DNA of 64,000 nucleotides from Sporosarcina sp. ANT_H38 (GTDB taxonomy: Bacteria; Bacillota; Bacilli; Bacillales_A; Planococcaceae): contig NZ_VOBC01000003.1 of assembly GCF_008369195.1 (NCBI RefSeq), positions 62,001-126,000 on the forward strand. Direction: 5' to 3'. Shown here in pieces: positions 8,068 to 16,249 of this stretch (positions within the stretch are counted from its first letter, which is position 1; every line of letters starts with the position of its first letter). The notes beneath the pieces were generated by a model. It was not told the origin of the DNA. It searched no databases and was given only the letters and a program-made list of their open reading frames with translations. Made by a program: the position numbers and the translations under genes.

Positions 8068-8714
8068 TAGTTCATCCCCCCCAATATACGGCCAATCTCC
8101 AACCAATCTGCATCTAGTGAGGGTCTATGCGACGGTCTATAAAAGATAGACGCAGGATGAAATGTTGGTACAATCTTATACACCTTTTTTGTCCAATTAA
8201 ATGTGGTATCGTCTAGTTCATTTAAATATTGAATAGGTCGCTCCACTAGTTGCCCGTGGAGTTTTGTCACCTTAGCCTCTTTACCTAACAACCGCTGTAA
8301 TCCGACGTTTCCGAGAGTAACAATCAGTTTTGGCTCAATGTTTGCTAGTTCATAATCAAGCACAGGTGCATGAGCCAAAATTTCTGTCGTCTTTGGGGGC
8401 CGATTGTATTTTCGTTCCGTAGTCGTTCCGTCACGGTTATTTTTCTTCCCCCATCTATATGGCCTGCTGCGGACCGCACTTGTAATGTAAACATCTTCAC
8501 GCGTTAAACCGATTGTCGAAAGTGACTTCATCAGTTCCTTCCCCGCACGGCCAATAAAGGGAATGCCATCAATCAATTCGAATTCTCCAGGTGCTTCACC
8601 GATTAACATCAGCTCCGGTTTTTTGGGACCTTCTCCGTAAAGGAATCCCTCCACAGGAAAACCTTCTATCCGTTCCCGGCCAAGATTCGCAATCGATTCA
8701 GGTATACGGAACAT
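8067..8714 (-). CDS. Uracil-DNA glycosylase superfamily protein lacking cluster cysteines
   Basis: UDG-fold protein of 215 residues. Motif 1 is GEAPGE (about 39-44) followed by GIPFIGRAG, and motif 2 is TFHPAS near 187. The sequence resembles family 4 enzymes, but the chosen protein contains no cysteine at all, so it cannot bind the [4Fe-4S] cluster that defines family 4. Whether it excises uracil or another base is open. The ATG at 8714 follows GAGAGGGGTG; more upstream codons lack a Shine-Dalgarno. It is first gene of the operon leading into the kinase and OpuC genes. Confidence 0.85.
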   Translation of the reverse strand: MFRIPESIANLGRERIEGFPVEGFLYGEGPKKPELMLIGEAPGEFELIDGIPFIGRAGKELMKSLSTIGLTREDVYITSAVRSRPYRWGKKNNRDGTTTERKYNRPPKTTEILAHAPVLDYELANIEPKLIVTLGNVGLQRLLGKEAKVTKLHGQLVERPIQYLNELDDTTFNWTKKVYKIVPTFHPASIFYRPSHRPSLDADWLEIGRILGGMN

Positions 8715-8855
8715 CTGAGCACCCCTCTCTTCTATTGTCATTTTAACAAAATAGGCCTTTCCAACAAAAGGAAAGCCTCTGAACTTTGTTGCTATTAGCA
8801 TTCTGCGGTAGTTCTCTCTGGCAAAGCGTTGATTTGTTTGAGCCAATCCTTCAAT

Positions 8856-9197
8856 TTACCACACTATGTACGAGCCCAATGCAGATTCCACACTGTTTGC
8901 AAAATCTTTTCCCGCACCCCAATCAAAGCGCATGAATACCCCCTCTGAACTGCCTGATGCGACCGCATGGACTTTCGTTTGCCCTCCAAAGTTATCGGTT
9001 GTCACAGTAAGCGACGCACGATTGCTGGACCTCATATAATATTTTTCCAACACGATGACATGGACTTCCTGTTCGCCAAGCTGCCTTACATATCGATCGA
9101 CGAGCGTTCCACTAATATTTCCCCTAATTACGTATGACTCAATAACATCCGTTGCCGCCGCTGGTGAAATAGTTACAGTAAATTCACGTACTGACAT
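8856..9197 (-). CDS. Conserved hypothetical protein, DUF6054-like
   Basis: A 113-residue soluble protein without signal peptide or membrane segment. It looks like small Bacillales proteins grouped as DUF6054: an N-terminal TVTISP strand, EKYYMRSSNRASLTV in the middle and an SGSSEGVFMRFDWG segment. No catalytic motif is visible and I do not know a function. It has a good Shine-Dalgarno (AAGGGGGATG-type) before its ATG. It precedes the glycosylase operon by 140 bases on the same strand and may be separately transcribed. Confidence 0.7.
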   Translation of the reverse strand: MSVREFTVTISPAAATDVIESYVIRGNISGTLVDRYVRQLGEQEVHVIVLEKYYMRSSNRASLTVTTDNFGGQTKVHAVASGSSEGVFMRFDWGAGKDFANSVESALGSYIVW

Positions 9198-9263
9198 ATT
9201 CTCATCCCCCTTTTATCCTTACCCTCTTTTACCGAACAATAACGGTGGAAGTTTCAACTGATC

Positions 9264-9386
9264 AACAAGAAAAGCGTAAGGCGCCGCCCAGCCCCGACAT
9301 GCATAAGACGGTTTGCGAGGAGGCGTACTTCAGCCCCCACAGCAAATTGGCTTATGACCCGAGGGGCTAGCGCCTGGAGTCTAGAC
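9264..9386 (+). repeat. Hairpin cassette, type 1, copy A
   Basis: A 123-bp unit bounded by AACAAGAAAAGCG and GAGTCTAGAC. Its core carries CATAAG...CTTATG and AGCCCC...GGGGCT pairs. It differs from copy C (9511-9633) at only two bases, so one is a recent duplicate or the array is homogenised. Confidence 0.85.
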
Positions 9387-9510
9387 AGCAAGAAAAGCGC
9401 AAGCGCCTTGGTAGACCCGAAAAGCGCTGGAGGGCCTTAAGATAAAGGCGCATTTTGCCTTTATCTTAAGGACTGAAGCGACTCGAGGGGCTAGGCGCTG
9501 GAGTCTAGAC
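9387..9510 (+). repeat. Hairpin cassette, type 2
   Basis: A 124-bp unit with the same outer ends as type 1 but a different core: a 15-bp perfect inverted repeat, CCTTAAGATAAAGGC and its complement, around a short loop. It is joined head-to-tail between two type-1 units. Confidence 0.85.
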
Positions 9511-9633
9511 AACAAGAAAAGCGTAAGGCGCCGCCCAACCCCGACAGGCATAAGACGGTTTGCGAGGAGGCGTACTTCAGCCCCCACAGCAAATTGGCTT
9601 ATGACCCGAGGGGCTAGCGCCTGGAGTCTAGAC
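9511..9633 (+). repeat. Hairpin cassette, type 1, copy C
   Basis: A 123-bp near-identical copy of 9264-9386, in direct tandem. Confidence 0.85.
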
Positions 9634-9671
9634 AACAAGAAAAGCGCAAGCGCCTTGGTAGACCCGAAAAG
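9634..9671 (+). repeat. Truncated type-2 cassette
   Basis: The first 38 bp of a type-2 unit (AAGAAAAGCGCAAGCGCC, then TTGGTAGACCCG), after which similarity stops abruptly. This marks the broken end of the array. Confidence 0.75.
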
Positions 9672-9734
9672 TAGTCGTGAAATCTCAATGTTGAAGCTTA
9701 TCCATAGTACGTGATTTTATAGTTTCTTAATCTA

Positions 9735-9770
9735 TAAAAAAGGCCCACCCTCATTATAAGAGGCAGGCCC
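9735..9770 (-). terminator. Terminator after niaP
   Basis: Minus-strand imperfect hairpin with GGCC/GGCC and CTC/GAG pairing, followed by TTTTTT. Confidence 0.65.
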
Positions 9771-9775
9771 ATCAT

Positions 9776-10981
9776 TCATTCCAACTCCGTCTGTTTCGTT
9801 TCTGTTCCTAAAAAGACAACGGCTATCACACCGATAATAATTGCGCCACAGAAGATACCGAAAATCAAACCGAATCCGTATCCTGCCGCAAGAAGTGTAC
9901 CGATAAGTAACGGTCCGAATATACCTCCAATACGACCAACTGCTGCCGCCATTCCAGACCCTGTTGCTCGGATTGCAGTCGGATATTGTTCTGGCGAATA
10001 CGCGTACAAAGCTCCCCAAGCACCTAAGTTAAAGAATGATAACAATGCACCTGAAATGAGAAGCAATGGAAGTGTTTCCGCATTACCAAAGAACAATGCA
10101 CTTGCTGCAGTTCCAAGAAGGTATGTGGCAAGGACGAATTTCCGGCCTGCTCTCTCGATTAACCAAGCGGCCGAAAAATAGCCTGGCAATTGTGCAAGCG
10201 TCATAATAAGAACGTATTTGAAGCTATGAATCAAATCAAAGCCCTTTATTACCATGACACTCGGCAACCATAGAAACATGCCATAATACGAAAACACCAC
10301 CGTGAACCAGACTATCCAAAGCATAAGTGTTCGTCGTGCATACTTTTTCGACCATAGTGTTTTAATCTTTTCTACTGCTGACTGTTTCGGTTTGCCATCC
10401 AACTCAAACTTCGGCGAATCCGGTAATCTACGCCTGAGATAGATGGCATAAAATGCCGGTAACGCAGTAATAATTAACGCAAGTCTCCAACCATAGTTCG
10501 GAATAACAAAGTAGGCGATGATTGCGGCGATCAACCAGCCCGCTGCCCAGAAACTTTCAAGGAGAACGACAACACGTCCCCGTTCATGAGCCTCAACACT
10601 TTCAGAGACCAATGTCGACGCAACTGGCAACTCGCCGCCAAGCCCTGCACCAACAAAAAAACGGAGGATTAGAAAGGCAGTAAGCGTCATCGTCAACGCA
10701 GATAACCCGCTAGCCACAGAGAACAGGACAAGCGTCATCATAAATACGTTCTTCCTTCCGATTTTATCCGCAAGCATTCCAAATCCTAATGCACCAACCG
10801 CCATACCAATCGAGTTGACGCTACCTATCCAGCCCATCTGAGACGGTGTCAAATGCCACTCTACTGCAAGAGCGGCGATAACGAACGACAGAATTCCGAC
10901 GTCCATAGCATCGAACATCCAGCCAGTCCCCGCCAGCACTAATAATTTATTTCGAGAAATTTCCTGTTTCTTTTTTTCCAC
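9776..10981 (-). CDS. niaP: Niacin permease NiaP-like MFS transporter
   Basis: Major facilitator of 401 residues with 12 predicted helices. N-terminal GWMFDAMDVGILSFV with an intramembrane Asp, GMLADKIGRKNVF as the MFS loop 2-3 motif, RFFVGAGLGGELPVAS, and a central loop RLPDSPKFELDG all match NiaP (B. subtilis YceI/NaiP), a nicotinate importer. The start is a GTG with AAGGGG upstream. Its promoter overlaps an ACAGGTGT-containing element resembling the NiaR niacin-repressor site (see separate entry), which supports the assignment. Other sugar-acid MFS subfamilies are the main alternative. Confidence 0.82.
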   Translation of the reverse strand: MEKKKQEISRNKLLVLAGTGWMFDAMDVGILSFVIAALAVEWHLTPSQMGWIGSVNSIGMAVGALGFGMLADKIGRKNVFMMTLVLFSVASGLSALTMTLTAFLILRFFVGAGLGGELPVASTLVSESVEAHERGRVVVLLESFWAAGWLIAAIIAYFVIPNYGWRLALIITALPAFYAIYLRRRLPDSPKFELDGKPKQSAVEKIKTLWSKKYARRTLMLWIVWFTVVFSYYGMFLWLPSVMVIKGFDLIHSFKYVLIMTLAQLPGYFSAAWLIERAGRKFVLATYLLGTAASALFFGNAETLPLLLISGALLSFFNLGAWGALYAYSPEQYPTAIRATGSGMAAAVGRIGGIFGPLLIGTLLAAGYGFGLIFGIFCGAIIIGVIAVVFLGTETKQTELE

Positions 10982-11014
10982 AATGTGTCTACCCCTTGTT
11001 ATGTAGTGTCTACC

Positions 11015-11063
11015 GAAGTGTCTTTACACCTGTCAGTATACCCCACACACCTGAAACACACAA
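11015..11063 (-). promoter_or_regulatory. niaP promoter with NiaR-like operator
   Basis: On the minus strand, TTGTGT (11058-11063), a 17-base spacer and TATACT (11035-11040) form a plausible sigma-A promoter. Directly downstream is ACAGGTGTAAAGACACTT (within 11015-11034), an imperfect palindrome. A second AGGTGT lies in the spacer. I recall NiaR (YrxA) sites as built from ACAGGTGT-like halves; the exact consensus should be checked. Confidence 0.5.
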
Positions 11064-11070
11064 AAGTTTT

Positions 11071-11880
11071 TTACACGACAAGTACGAGACTGACAGCCAT
11101 TACGGCCATTCCCGCCATAAATCCGTAGACCGACAAATGCGCTTCACCATATTCCCGAGCTGCTGGAAGTAATTCATCGATTGAAATGAACACCATAATA
11201 CCTGCAACAGCAGCAAAGATAACGCCGAACATAATCCCGTTCAAATAAGGCATTAAAATAAGATAGGCCACAACCGCTCCTACTGGTTCTGCCAATCCAG
11301 AAAGAAACGACAACTTGAATGCCTGCTTACGATTACCCGTCGCGAAATAAATTGGCACAGCGACAGCAATCCCTTCTGGAATGTTATGTATTGCAACTGC
11401 GATAGCAATGGCGATTCCCAGTGTAGGGTCTTCAAGCGCCGAAGTAAATGTTGCAATTCCCTCCGGAAAATTGTGAATGGCAATAGCAAGGGCCGTAAAC
11501 ATGCCCATTTGTTTCAACTTCGCATATTCTTCATTCGTCGGACCTGCATTCACGTTCTCAACACTCTTCACTTCATGCGGATTCCCAATTGCGGGTATCA
11601 GACGATCGATAATTGCAATCAATAGGATTCCGCCAAAAAATCCTGCAATAGTAGCCCAATAGCCGTTAGTAAGACCAAGTTCTAATACAAGTGCATCTTT
11701 AGCTTTCACAAATATTTCAACAAGTGATACGTAAATCATTACACCCGCTGAAAATCCGAGAGCTATCGAGAGGAACTTTGTATTTGTCCTTTTCGTAAAA
11801 AATGCAAGTAAGCTACCAATTCCTGTTGCAAGTCCTGCAAAAAGAGTGAGGGCGAATGCAAATAGTATATTTCCATCCAT
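11071..11880 (-). CDS. zupT: ZIP-family zinc transporter ZupT
   Basis: Integral membrane metal importer of 269 residues with eight helices, topology typical of ZupT (broad divalent uptake, mainly zinc). The two metal-site helices carry HNFPEG and HNIPEG, and the later helix carries SGLAEPVGA, completing the family's M1/M2 site. The ATG is preceded by a modest purine-rich stretch. It lies 89 bases upstream of the niaP start on the same strand, but niaP has its own promoter-like sequence. No Zur box was recognised. Confidence 0.9.
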   Translation of the reverse strand: MDGNILFAFALTLFAGLATGIGSLLAFFTKRTNTKFLSIALGFSAGVMIYVSLVEIFVKAKDALVLELGLTNGYWATIAGFFGGILLIAIIDRLIPAIGNPHEVKSVENVNAGPTNEEYAKLKQMGMFTALAIAIHNFPEGIATFTSALEDPTLGIAIAIAVAIHNIPEGIAVAVPIYFATGNRKQAFKLSFLSGLAEPVGAVVAYLILMPYLNGIMFGVIFAAVAGIMVFISIDELLPAAREYGEAHLSVYGFMAGMAVMAVSLVLVV

Positions 11881-12272
11881 ATATACATCTTCTTTCTATT
11901 TTCTAAGTTAGAACTATTGTATGCTAAGAGTTTCCCTAACTCAACATCCGACCTAAAATAATTTCATGGCTAAAAGCGATACGTTAGTTTATCAATAGTA
12001 TTCCCTCATTATCTTGCCTCGTAAACACACCCATTTTACTAGTTGTAAATGTATGCGATCTACTTACAATATGTACTTATTCCAACTTCAACTCTGTAAT
12101 AGATAGAGCCAGCTGGACAACTTCCTCAATCGTTTCCACTTTTACTGTAATCGTCTTCCACCACACTTCAATTCGAACTCCCGTTTCACTCTAGCATATT
12201 CATCTTATCACATTTTTCACCATTTTCTATTACTATACTTAGTATTTCGATATTCACTTGCTGTAAATAGGC
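11881..12272. other. Gene-free interval upstream of zupT, nothing firm
   Basis: AT-rich. A 38-codon open stretch on the minus strand (12077-12190) has no start codon or Shine-Dalgarno and may be gene debris. No repeat or structured RNA was recognised. Confidence 0.5.
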
Positions 12273-12319
12273 AAAAAAATAGAGCCAGTTCACTTTTCAG
12301 TGAATCGGCTCTATTTATT
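12273..12319 (-). terminator. Terminator of the yclNOPQ operon
   Basis: Strong hairpin: AAATAGAGCC plus ATTCAC pairs with GTGAA plus GGCTCTATTT, followed by a T-run on the minus strand, two bases past the yclQ stop. Confidence 0.9.
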
Positions 12320-12321
12320 AG

Positions 12322-13284
12322 TTACATTGCAGCTTCAATTTCTTTGATCATTTCTTTCATAGATAGAAGCCCGCCGCCTGAAAGATACCAGTAATCAGGA
12401 TCTAGGTAAAAGATTTTACCGTTTTTATAAGCGTTTGTTTTCATAACAAGTTCGTTTTCAATTGAATCTTTCGCACTTGCATCACCACCAACCGCTGCAT
12501 CACGGTCTATAACGAATAGTGTATCCGGGTTTGTTTCAAGGATATATTCGAATGTGATACTTTGACCATGCGTTGAAACTTCAAGATTTTCATCAGCAGC
12601 TTTAAAGCCAAATACATCATGGATGATACCGAAACGTGAATTCAATCCATATGCAGACACTTTTCCTTCGTTTCCAAGAACAATCAATGCTTTGTCATCA
12701 TTGCTAGCTGTTTTTTCAGTAATAGCAGCAATTTTCGAATCGATATCAGCAAGTTCTGCTTTCATTTCATCTTCTTTACCGAATATTTCTGCAACCATGT
12801 TCATATTACCTGTAAATGACTCCATGTATTTTGTTGTATCCACTCCAACATAGATCGTTGGTGCAATTTCACTTAATTCTTTATACATTGAAGATTGACG
12901 ACCCGAGATGAAGATAACATCCGGCTTCATTGCATGAATCGCTTCAAAATCAGGCTCTTTTAGACTTCCCAGGTTCGCATACTTTTCGTCCTCATATTTT
13001 GACAAATATGAAGGGATATTCGATTGTGGAAGACCCGCTACTTCAATACCAAGTTCATCCAACGTGTCAAGCATACCAAAGTCGAATACAACGACTTTCT
13101 CAGGGTTTTTCGTAATTGTTGTTTCACCTAGTTCGTGCTTAATTGTAATTTCTTCTGATTCTACAGTTTCTGCTTCTTTATCGCTGCCAGTCGTTTTCTC
13201 AGTAGTTTTTTCATCATTTGTTCCGCAAGCTACTAGTAGAGCCATTAACGCAAACATCATCAATGTGATTAACATTTTCTTCAT
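12322..13284 (-). CDS. yclQ: Petrobactin-type siderophore-binding lipoprotein
   Basis: Substrate-binding lipoprotein (320 residues) of an iron-siderophore ABC importer, class III with a long backbone helix. The lipobox LLVAC ends the signal peptide, followed by an acidic/Thr linker. PEKVVVFDFGMLDTLDELGI and KPDVIFISGRQSS are characteristic of YclQ/FpuA-like petrobactin binders. Three ATGs are closely spaced; I choose 13284 (MKKMLITL) because AAAGGA lies eight bases upstream. It is last gene of a four-gene operon in the same order as B. subtilis yclNOPQ. Specificity for petrobactin is by homology. Confidence 0.88.
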   Translation of the reverse strand: MKKMLITLMMFALMALLVACGTNDEKTTEKTTGSDKEAETVESEEITIKHELGETTITKNPEKVVVFDFGMLDTLDELGIEVAGLPQSNIPSYLSKYEDEKYANLGSLKEPDFEAIHAMKPDVIFISGRQSSMYKELSEIAPTIYVGVDTTKYMESFTGNMNMVAEIFGKEDEMKAELADIDSKIAAITEKTASNDDKALIVLGNEGKVSAYGLNSRFGIIHDVFGFKAADENLEVSTHGQSITFEYILETNPDTLFVIDRDAAVGGDASAKDSIENELVMKTNAYKNGKIFYLDPDYWYLSGGGLLSMKEMIKEIEAAM

Positions 13285-13328
13285 CATAATCATCCTTTTC
13301 GATTTAATATAATTTCAAGCTTTTCCTA

Positions 13329-14090
13329 TTAAGAGTTGAAGTACACACATATGCGGCAATCCGCCATTTGTTTAATGGGAATATCCATGTCATAGATATC
13401 TTTTAATGCATCAGAAGTAATAATTTCTTCGGTCGGGCCATCTTTGACGACACGGCCTTCTTTCAACGCAACAATGCGGTCCGAATAAACGGATGCAAAG
13501 TTAATATCATGTAGAACGATGACAACTGTTTTACCAAGATCGTCAACGAGCCTTCTCAATATCTTCATGATTTGGACCGAGTGTTTCATATCCAGACTAT
13601 TAAGCGGCTCATCTAGCAGAATATAATCCGTATCCTGCGCGATAACCATTGCGATGAACGCACGCTGACGCTGACCTCCCGATAATTCATCAAGATAGTC
13701 ATGCTGCATACCCATTAGATCCATATACTCCATTGCCTGGTCAACAAATCCTACATCTTCCGCAGACAGTCTTCCTCTCGAATGTGGGAAGCGACCGAAT
13801 GACACAAGTTCACGGATTGTCAGACGGACATTCATAAAGTTCGATTGTTTCAGAATGGATACCCTTTTGGAAAACTCATTGGATTTCATCTTTTTAACAT
13901 CATCTTTATCAACCAGCACTTCACCCGTATCTGCATCCAACAGACGACTTACCATTGAAAGGAGCGTTGATTTACCCGCACCATTTGGCCCGATGAAAGA
14001 TGTAATCTTACCGCGGTGGATATTAACATTGACTTTTTCAACGACCGCTTTTTTACCATAAAACTTTGAAAGTTCACGGACTTGGATCAT
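13329..14090 (-). CDS. yclP: Siderophore ABC transporter ATP-binding protein
   Basis: ATPase subunit (253 residues) of the FecCD-type importer. Walker A GPNGAGKST, signature LSGGQRQRAF, Walker B YILLDEPLNSLD and switch VLHDINFA are all intact. The ATG overlaps the yclO TGA as ATGA. The C-terminal tail MADCRICVYFNS is usual for YclP-like ATPases. Fur control through the operon promoter is likely. Confidence 0.92.
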   Translation of the reverse strand: MIQVRELSKFYGKKAVVEKVNVNIHRGKITSFIGPNGAGKSTLLSMVSRLLDADTGEVLVDKDDVKKMKSNEFSKRVSILKQSNFMNVRLTIRELVSFGRFPHSRGRLSAEDVGFVDQAMEYMDLMGMQHDYLDELSGGQRQRAFIAMVIAQDTDYILLDEPLNSLDMKHSVQIMKILRRLVDDLGKTVVIVLHDINFASVYSDRIVALKEGRVVKDGPTEEIITSDALKDIYDMDIPIKQMADCRICVYFNS

Positions 14091-15037
14091 TTAGCTCGAC
14101 TCTCCTTTAATAGTAAGTAGATGAAGTAAACGCCACCGATGAAGTTAATAATGACGCTAAGTGTCGTCGAAAACGTGAAGACTCGCTCGACAACCCATTG
14201 TCCACCAACAAGGGCGATAATACTCATGATAGACGCACCCGCAATTAAGACGGTATGCTTATATGTTTTGAAAAACTGATAGGACAAATTCGCGACGATC
14301 AACCCGAAAAAGGTGATTGGACCAACAAGTGCAGTCGATACAGCGATTAATACAGCTGATAGAACCAGCATCGTTTTAACGACTTTATCGTAGGACACGC
14401 CCAAGTTAATGGCAGTATCTCTACCTAGCGACAGCACATCGAGTTCGTTAAAATATTTCCAACCAACGATAAGGCAAATCGCAACAATTCCAAATGCCAA
14501 CCAGACGAGTTCTCCGCTGACATTATTGAAACTTGCAAACATCTTATCTTGTACATTCATGAATTCATTTGGATCAATGAGTACTTGCAGAAATGTTGAG
14601 ATACTTCCAAAAAATGTCCCTACAATGATTCCTACAAGAAGCAAGAAGTAAATCGGCTGTTTGCCTCCGCGGAATAAAAACTTGTAGAGAATCAGCGCAA
14701 ATATGACCATTGAAGCAACCGATAGCATGAAATTCACATGTTTATTGACAATAGCCATATGTCCTGAACCGAGGAAAAAAATAAGAGCGGTCTGCAACAA
14801 TAAGTACAGTGAATCCAATCCCATAATGCTCGGTGTCAAAATACGGTTATGTGTAATTGTTTGGAAAATAACTGTCGAATACGCGATTGCGACCCCCGTA
14901 ATGGCCATCGCCAGTACTTTGATGCCCCGGCGCGGTAATGCGTAGTCGAAACTTCCGTTTAATCCTTGGAAAAGATACAGAATACAGAAGAAAGCGGCAA
15001 ATACAGTTAGAATGATAAGTTTAGTTGAATTACGCAT
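14087..15037 (-). CDS. yclO: Siderophore ABC transporter permease (second)
   Basis: FecCD-family permease of 316 residues with eight to ten helices, forming a heterodimer with YclN. GPITFFGLIVANLSYQF is the conserved cytoplasmic coupling region. The ATG at 15037 has AGGAGG at good spacing and overlaps the yclN end by eight bases; the longer open frame is a read-back into yclN. Confidence 0.9.
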   Translation of the reverse strand: MRNSTKLIILTVFAAFFCILYLFQGLNGSFDYALPRRGIKVLAMAITGVAIAYSTVIFQTITHNRILTPSIMGLDSLYLLLQTALIFFLGSGHMAIVNKHVNFMLSVASMVIFALILYKFLFRGGKQPIYFLLLVGIIVGTFFGSISTFLQVLIDPNEFMNVQDKMFASFNNVSGELVWLAFGIVAICLIVGWKYFNELDVLSLGRDTAINLGVSYDKVVKTMLVLSAVLIAVSTALVGPITFFGLIVANLSYQFFKTYKHTVLIAGASIMSIIALVGGQWVVERVFTFSTTLSVIINFIGGVYFIYLLLKESRAK

Positions 15038-15980
15038 AAGCCTTCCTCCTAAACAATAAGAAGAGGAATATTCCGCTGCCAATAACGCCTACCATCAAAC
15101 TGATTGAAATCTCATACGGATAGATCAGCACTCTACCTAAAATGTCACAGATAAGCAGGAATATCGCGCCTAGCAGGGCTGTATGAGGCAATGTCTTCTG
15201 TAAATGATCTCCTTTAAAGATAGAAACGATATTTGGAATGATCAATCCAAGGAAGGGAATCATTCCAACCGTCAAGACGACAGTCGTGGTAATAAGCGCA
15301 ACAAGGACAAGTCCGATATTGACGATTCGCCTATAAGCAAGACCGAGGTTTTTCGAAAAATCCTCACCCATTCCCGCAACCGTAAAACGGTTTGCATACA
15401 AATAAGTGATGATTAGCACGGGAATGCTTATGTATAGAAGTTCATAACGCCCTTTCATAATCATCGAAAAATCGCCTTGTAACCATGCCGACATATTTTG
15501 GATAACGTTCGCTTTGTAAGCAAAAAACGTTGTAATTGAAGACAAAATATTGCCGAACATAAGCCCGACGAGTGGAATGAAAATCGCATCCTTGAATTTA
15601 ATACGGTCAAGAATTTGCATAAACAGTAGCGTGCCGGCAAGCGCGAATACAAATGCGACAATCATCTTTTCAATCGTTGATGCGTTTGTGAAAAACAGCA
15701 TCGATACAAGAATCCCGAGCCGTGTCGCATCCAAAGTACCTGCTGTCGTTGGCGAAACAAATTTATTCCTGCTCAGCTGCTGCATAATGAGACCTGCGAT
15801 ACTCATCCCTGCTCCTGCAAGGAGAATTGCGACGAGTCGCGGCAGACGGCTAATTAGGAAAATCTCGGTTTCTTCCGACTTAAAATCAAGCAGAGCCATT
15901 GGTGTGATATGACTCACTCCCACAAATAACGATAGGAATGAGAGACTGATGAGTGCGATGATTAAGTAACGTATCTTCAT
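15030..15980 (-). CDS. yclN: Siderophore ABC transporter permease (first)
   Basis: FecCD-family permease of 316 residues and first gene of the yclNOPQ operon. MLLAGAGMSIAGLIMQQLSRNK-like text near the N-terminus and GMIPFLGLIIPNIV in the coupling region are family hallmarks. The start is followed by a clear signal-anchor helix. The upstream 120 bases hold a near-consensus sigma-A promoter bracketed by two Fur-like boxes. Confidence 0.9.
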   Translation of the reverse strand: MKIRYLIIALISLSFLSLFVGVSHITPMALLDFKSEETEIFLISRLPRLVAILLAGAGMSIAGLIMQQLSRNKFVSPTTAGTLDATRLGILVSMLFFTNASTIEKMIVAFVFALAGTLLFMQILDRIKFKDAIFIPLVGLMFGNILSSITTFFAYKANVIQNMSAWLQGDFSMIMKGRYELLYISIPVLIITYLYANRFTVAGMGEDFSKNLGLAYRRIVNIGLVLVALITTTVVLTVGMIPFLGLIIPNIVSIFKGDHLQKTLPHTALLGAIFLLICDILGRVLIYPYEISISLMVGVIGSGIFLFLLFRRKAYA

Positions 15981-16028
15981 GAAGAAGCCTCGATATCGAT
16001 TATTTGCATCTAATTGAGAATTCGTTAA

Positions 16029-16043
16029 TGAAAAAGATTATCA
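16029..16043 (-). promoter_or_regulatory. Fur-like box downstream of the yclN -10
   Basis: Minus strand TGATAATCTTTTTCA matches the Fur 7-1-7 core TGATAATNATTATCA at 12 of 14 defined bases. Its position just after the -10 suits repression. Confidence 0.7.
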
Positions 16044-16059
16044 ATTAGCTGCAAGTCCA

Positions 16060-16087
16060 ATTATAGCATGCTAGAATTAACTGTCAA
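16060..16087 (-). promoter_or_regulatory. Sigma-A promoter of yclNOPQ
   Basis: Minus strand TTGACA (16082-16087), 16-base spacer, TATAAT (16060-16065). Both hexamers are exact consensus. Confidence 0.85.
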
Positions 16088-16095
16088 ACAATAAC

Positions 16096-16110
16096 TGAAA
16101 AGTATTATCA
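16096..16110 (-). promoter_or_regulatory. Fur-like box upstream of the yclN -35
   Basis: Minus strand TGATAATACTTTTCA, 12 of 14 matches to the 7-1-7 core. An overlapping ATTCTCATTGATAAT (16104-16118) adds a second register. Confidence 0.65.
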
Positions 16111-16208
16111 ATGAGAATTTAAGACGCTAGTAATAGAATCCCACTTATCGACGCGATTTCTGTACGTTGTAAATCGTCCATATTTCAAGAATTTTTATTT
16201 CCAAAGCA

Positions 16209-16240
16209 TAAAAAAAGACGCCGGTAATAGATACCTGACG
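16209..16240 (-). terminator. Terminator after DUF6612-like lipoprotein gene
   Basis: Minus-strand stem CGTC-GGTA / TACC-GGCG with one bulged A and a five-base loop, then TCTTTTTTT. Confidence 0.65.
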
Positions 16241-16249
16241 CCGGTTCTT

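Larger units (their letters stand above)
9198..9775. other. 578-bp gene-free region filled mainly by a tandem cassette array
   Basis: Apart from the Shine-Dalgarno of the DUF6054-like gene and the niaP terminator, the region holds four consecutive repeat cassettes (listed separately). Short open frames here follow the repeat sequence and lack start signals. Confidence 0.8.

Noticed and set aside
9264..9671. CRISPR array or insertion sequence
   Set aside because: Units are contiguous without spacers, of two different core types, and no cas or transposase gene is present.
12077..12190. 38-codon minus-strand open stretch ending in VVQLALSITELKLE
   Set aside because: No start codon or Shine-Dalgarno after the preceding stop; possible gene debris but not assignable.
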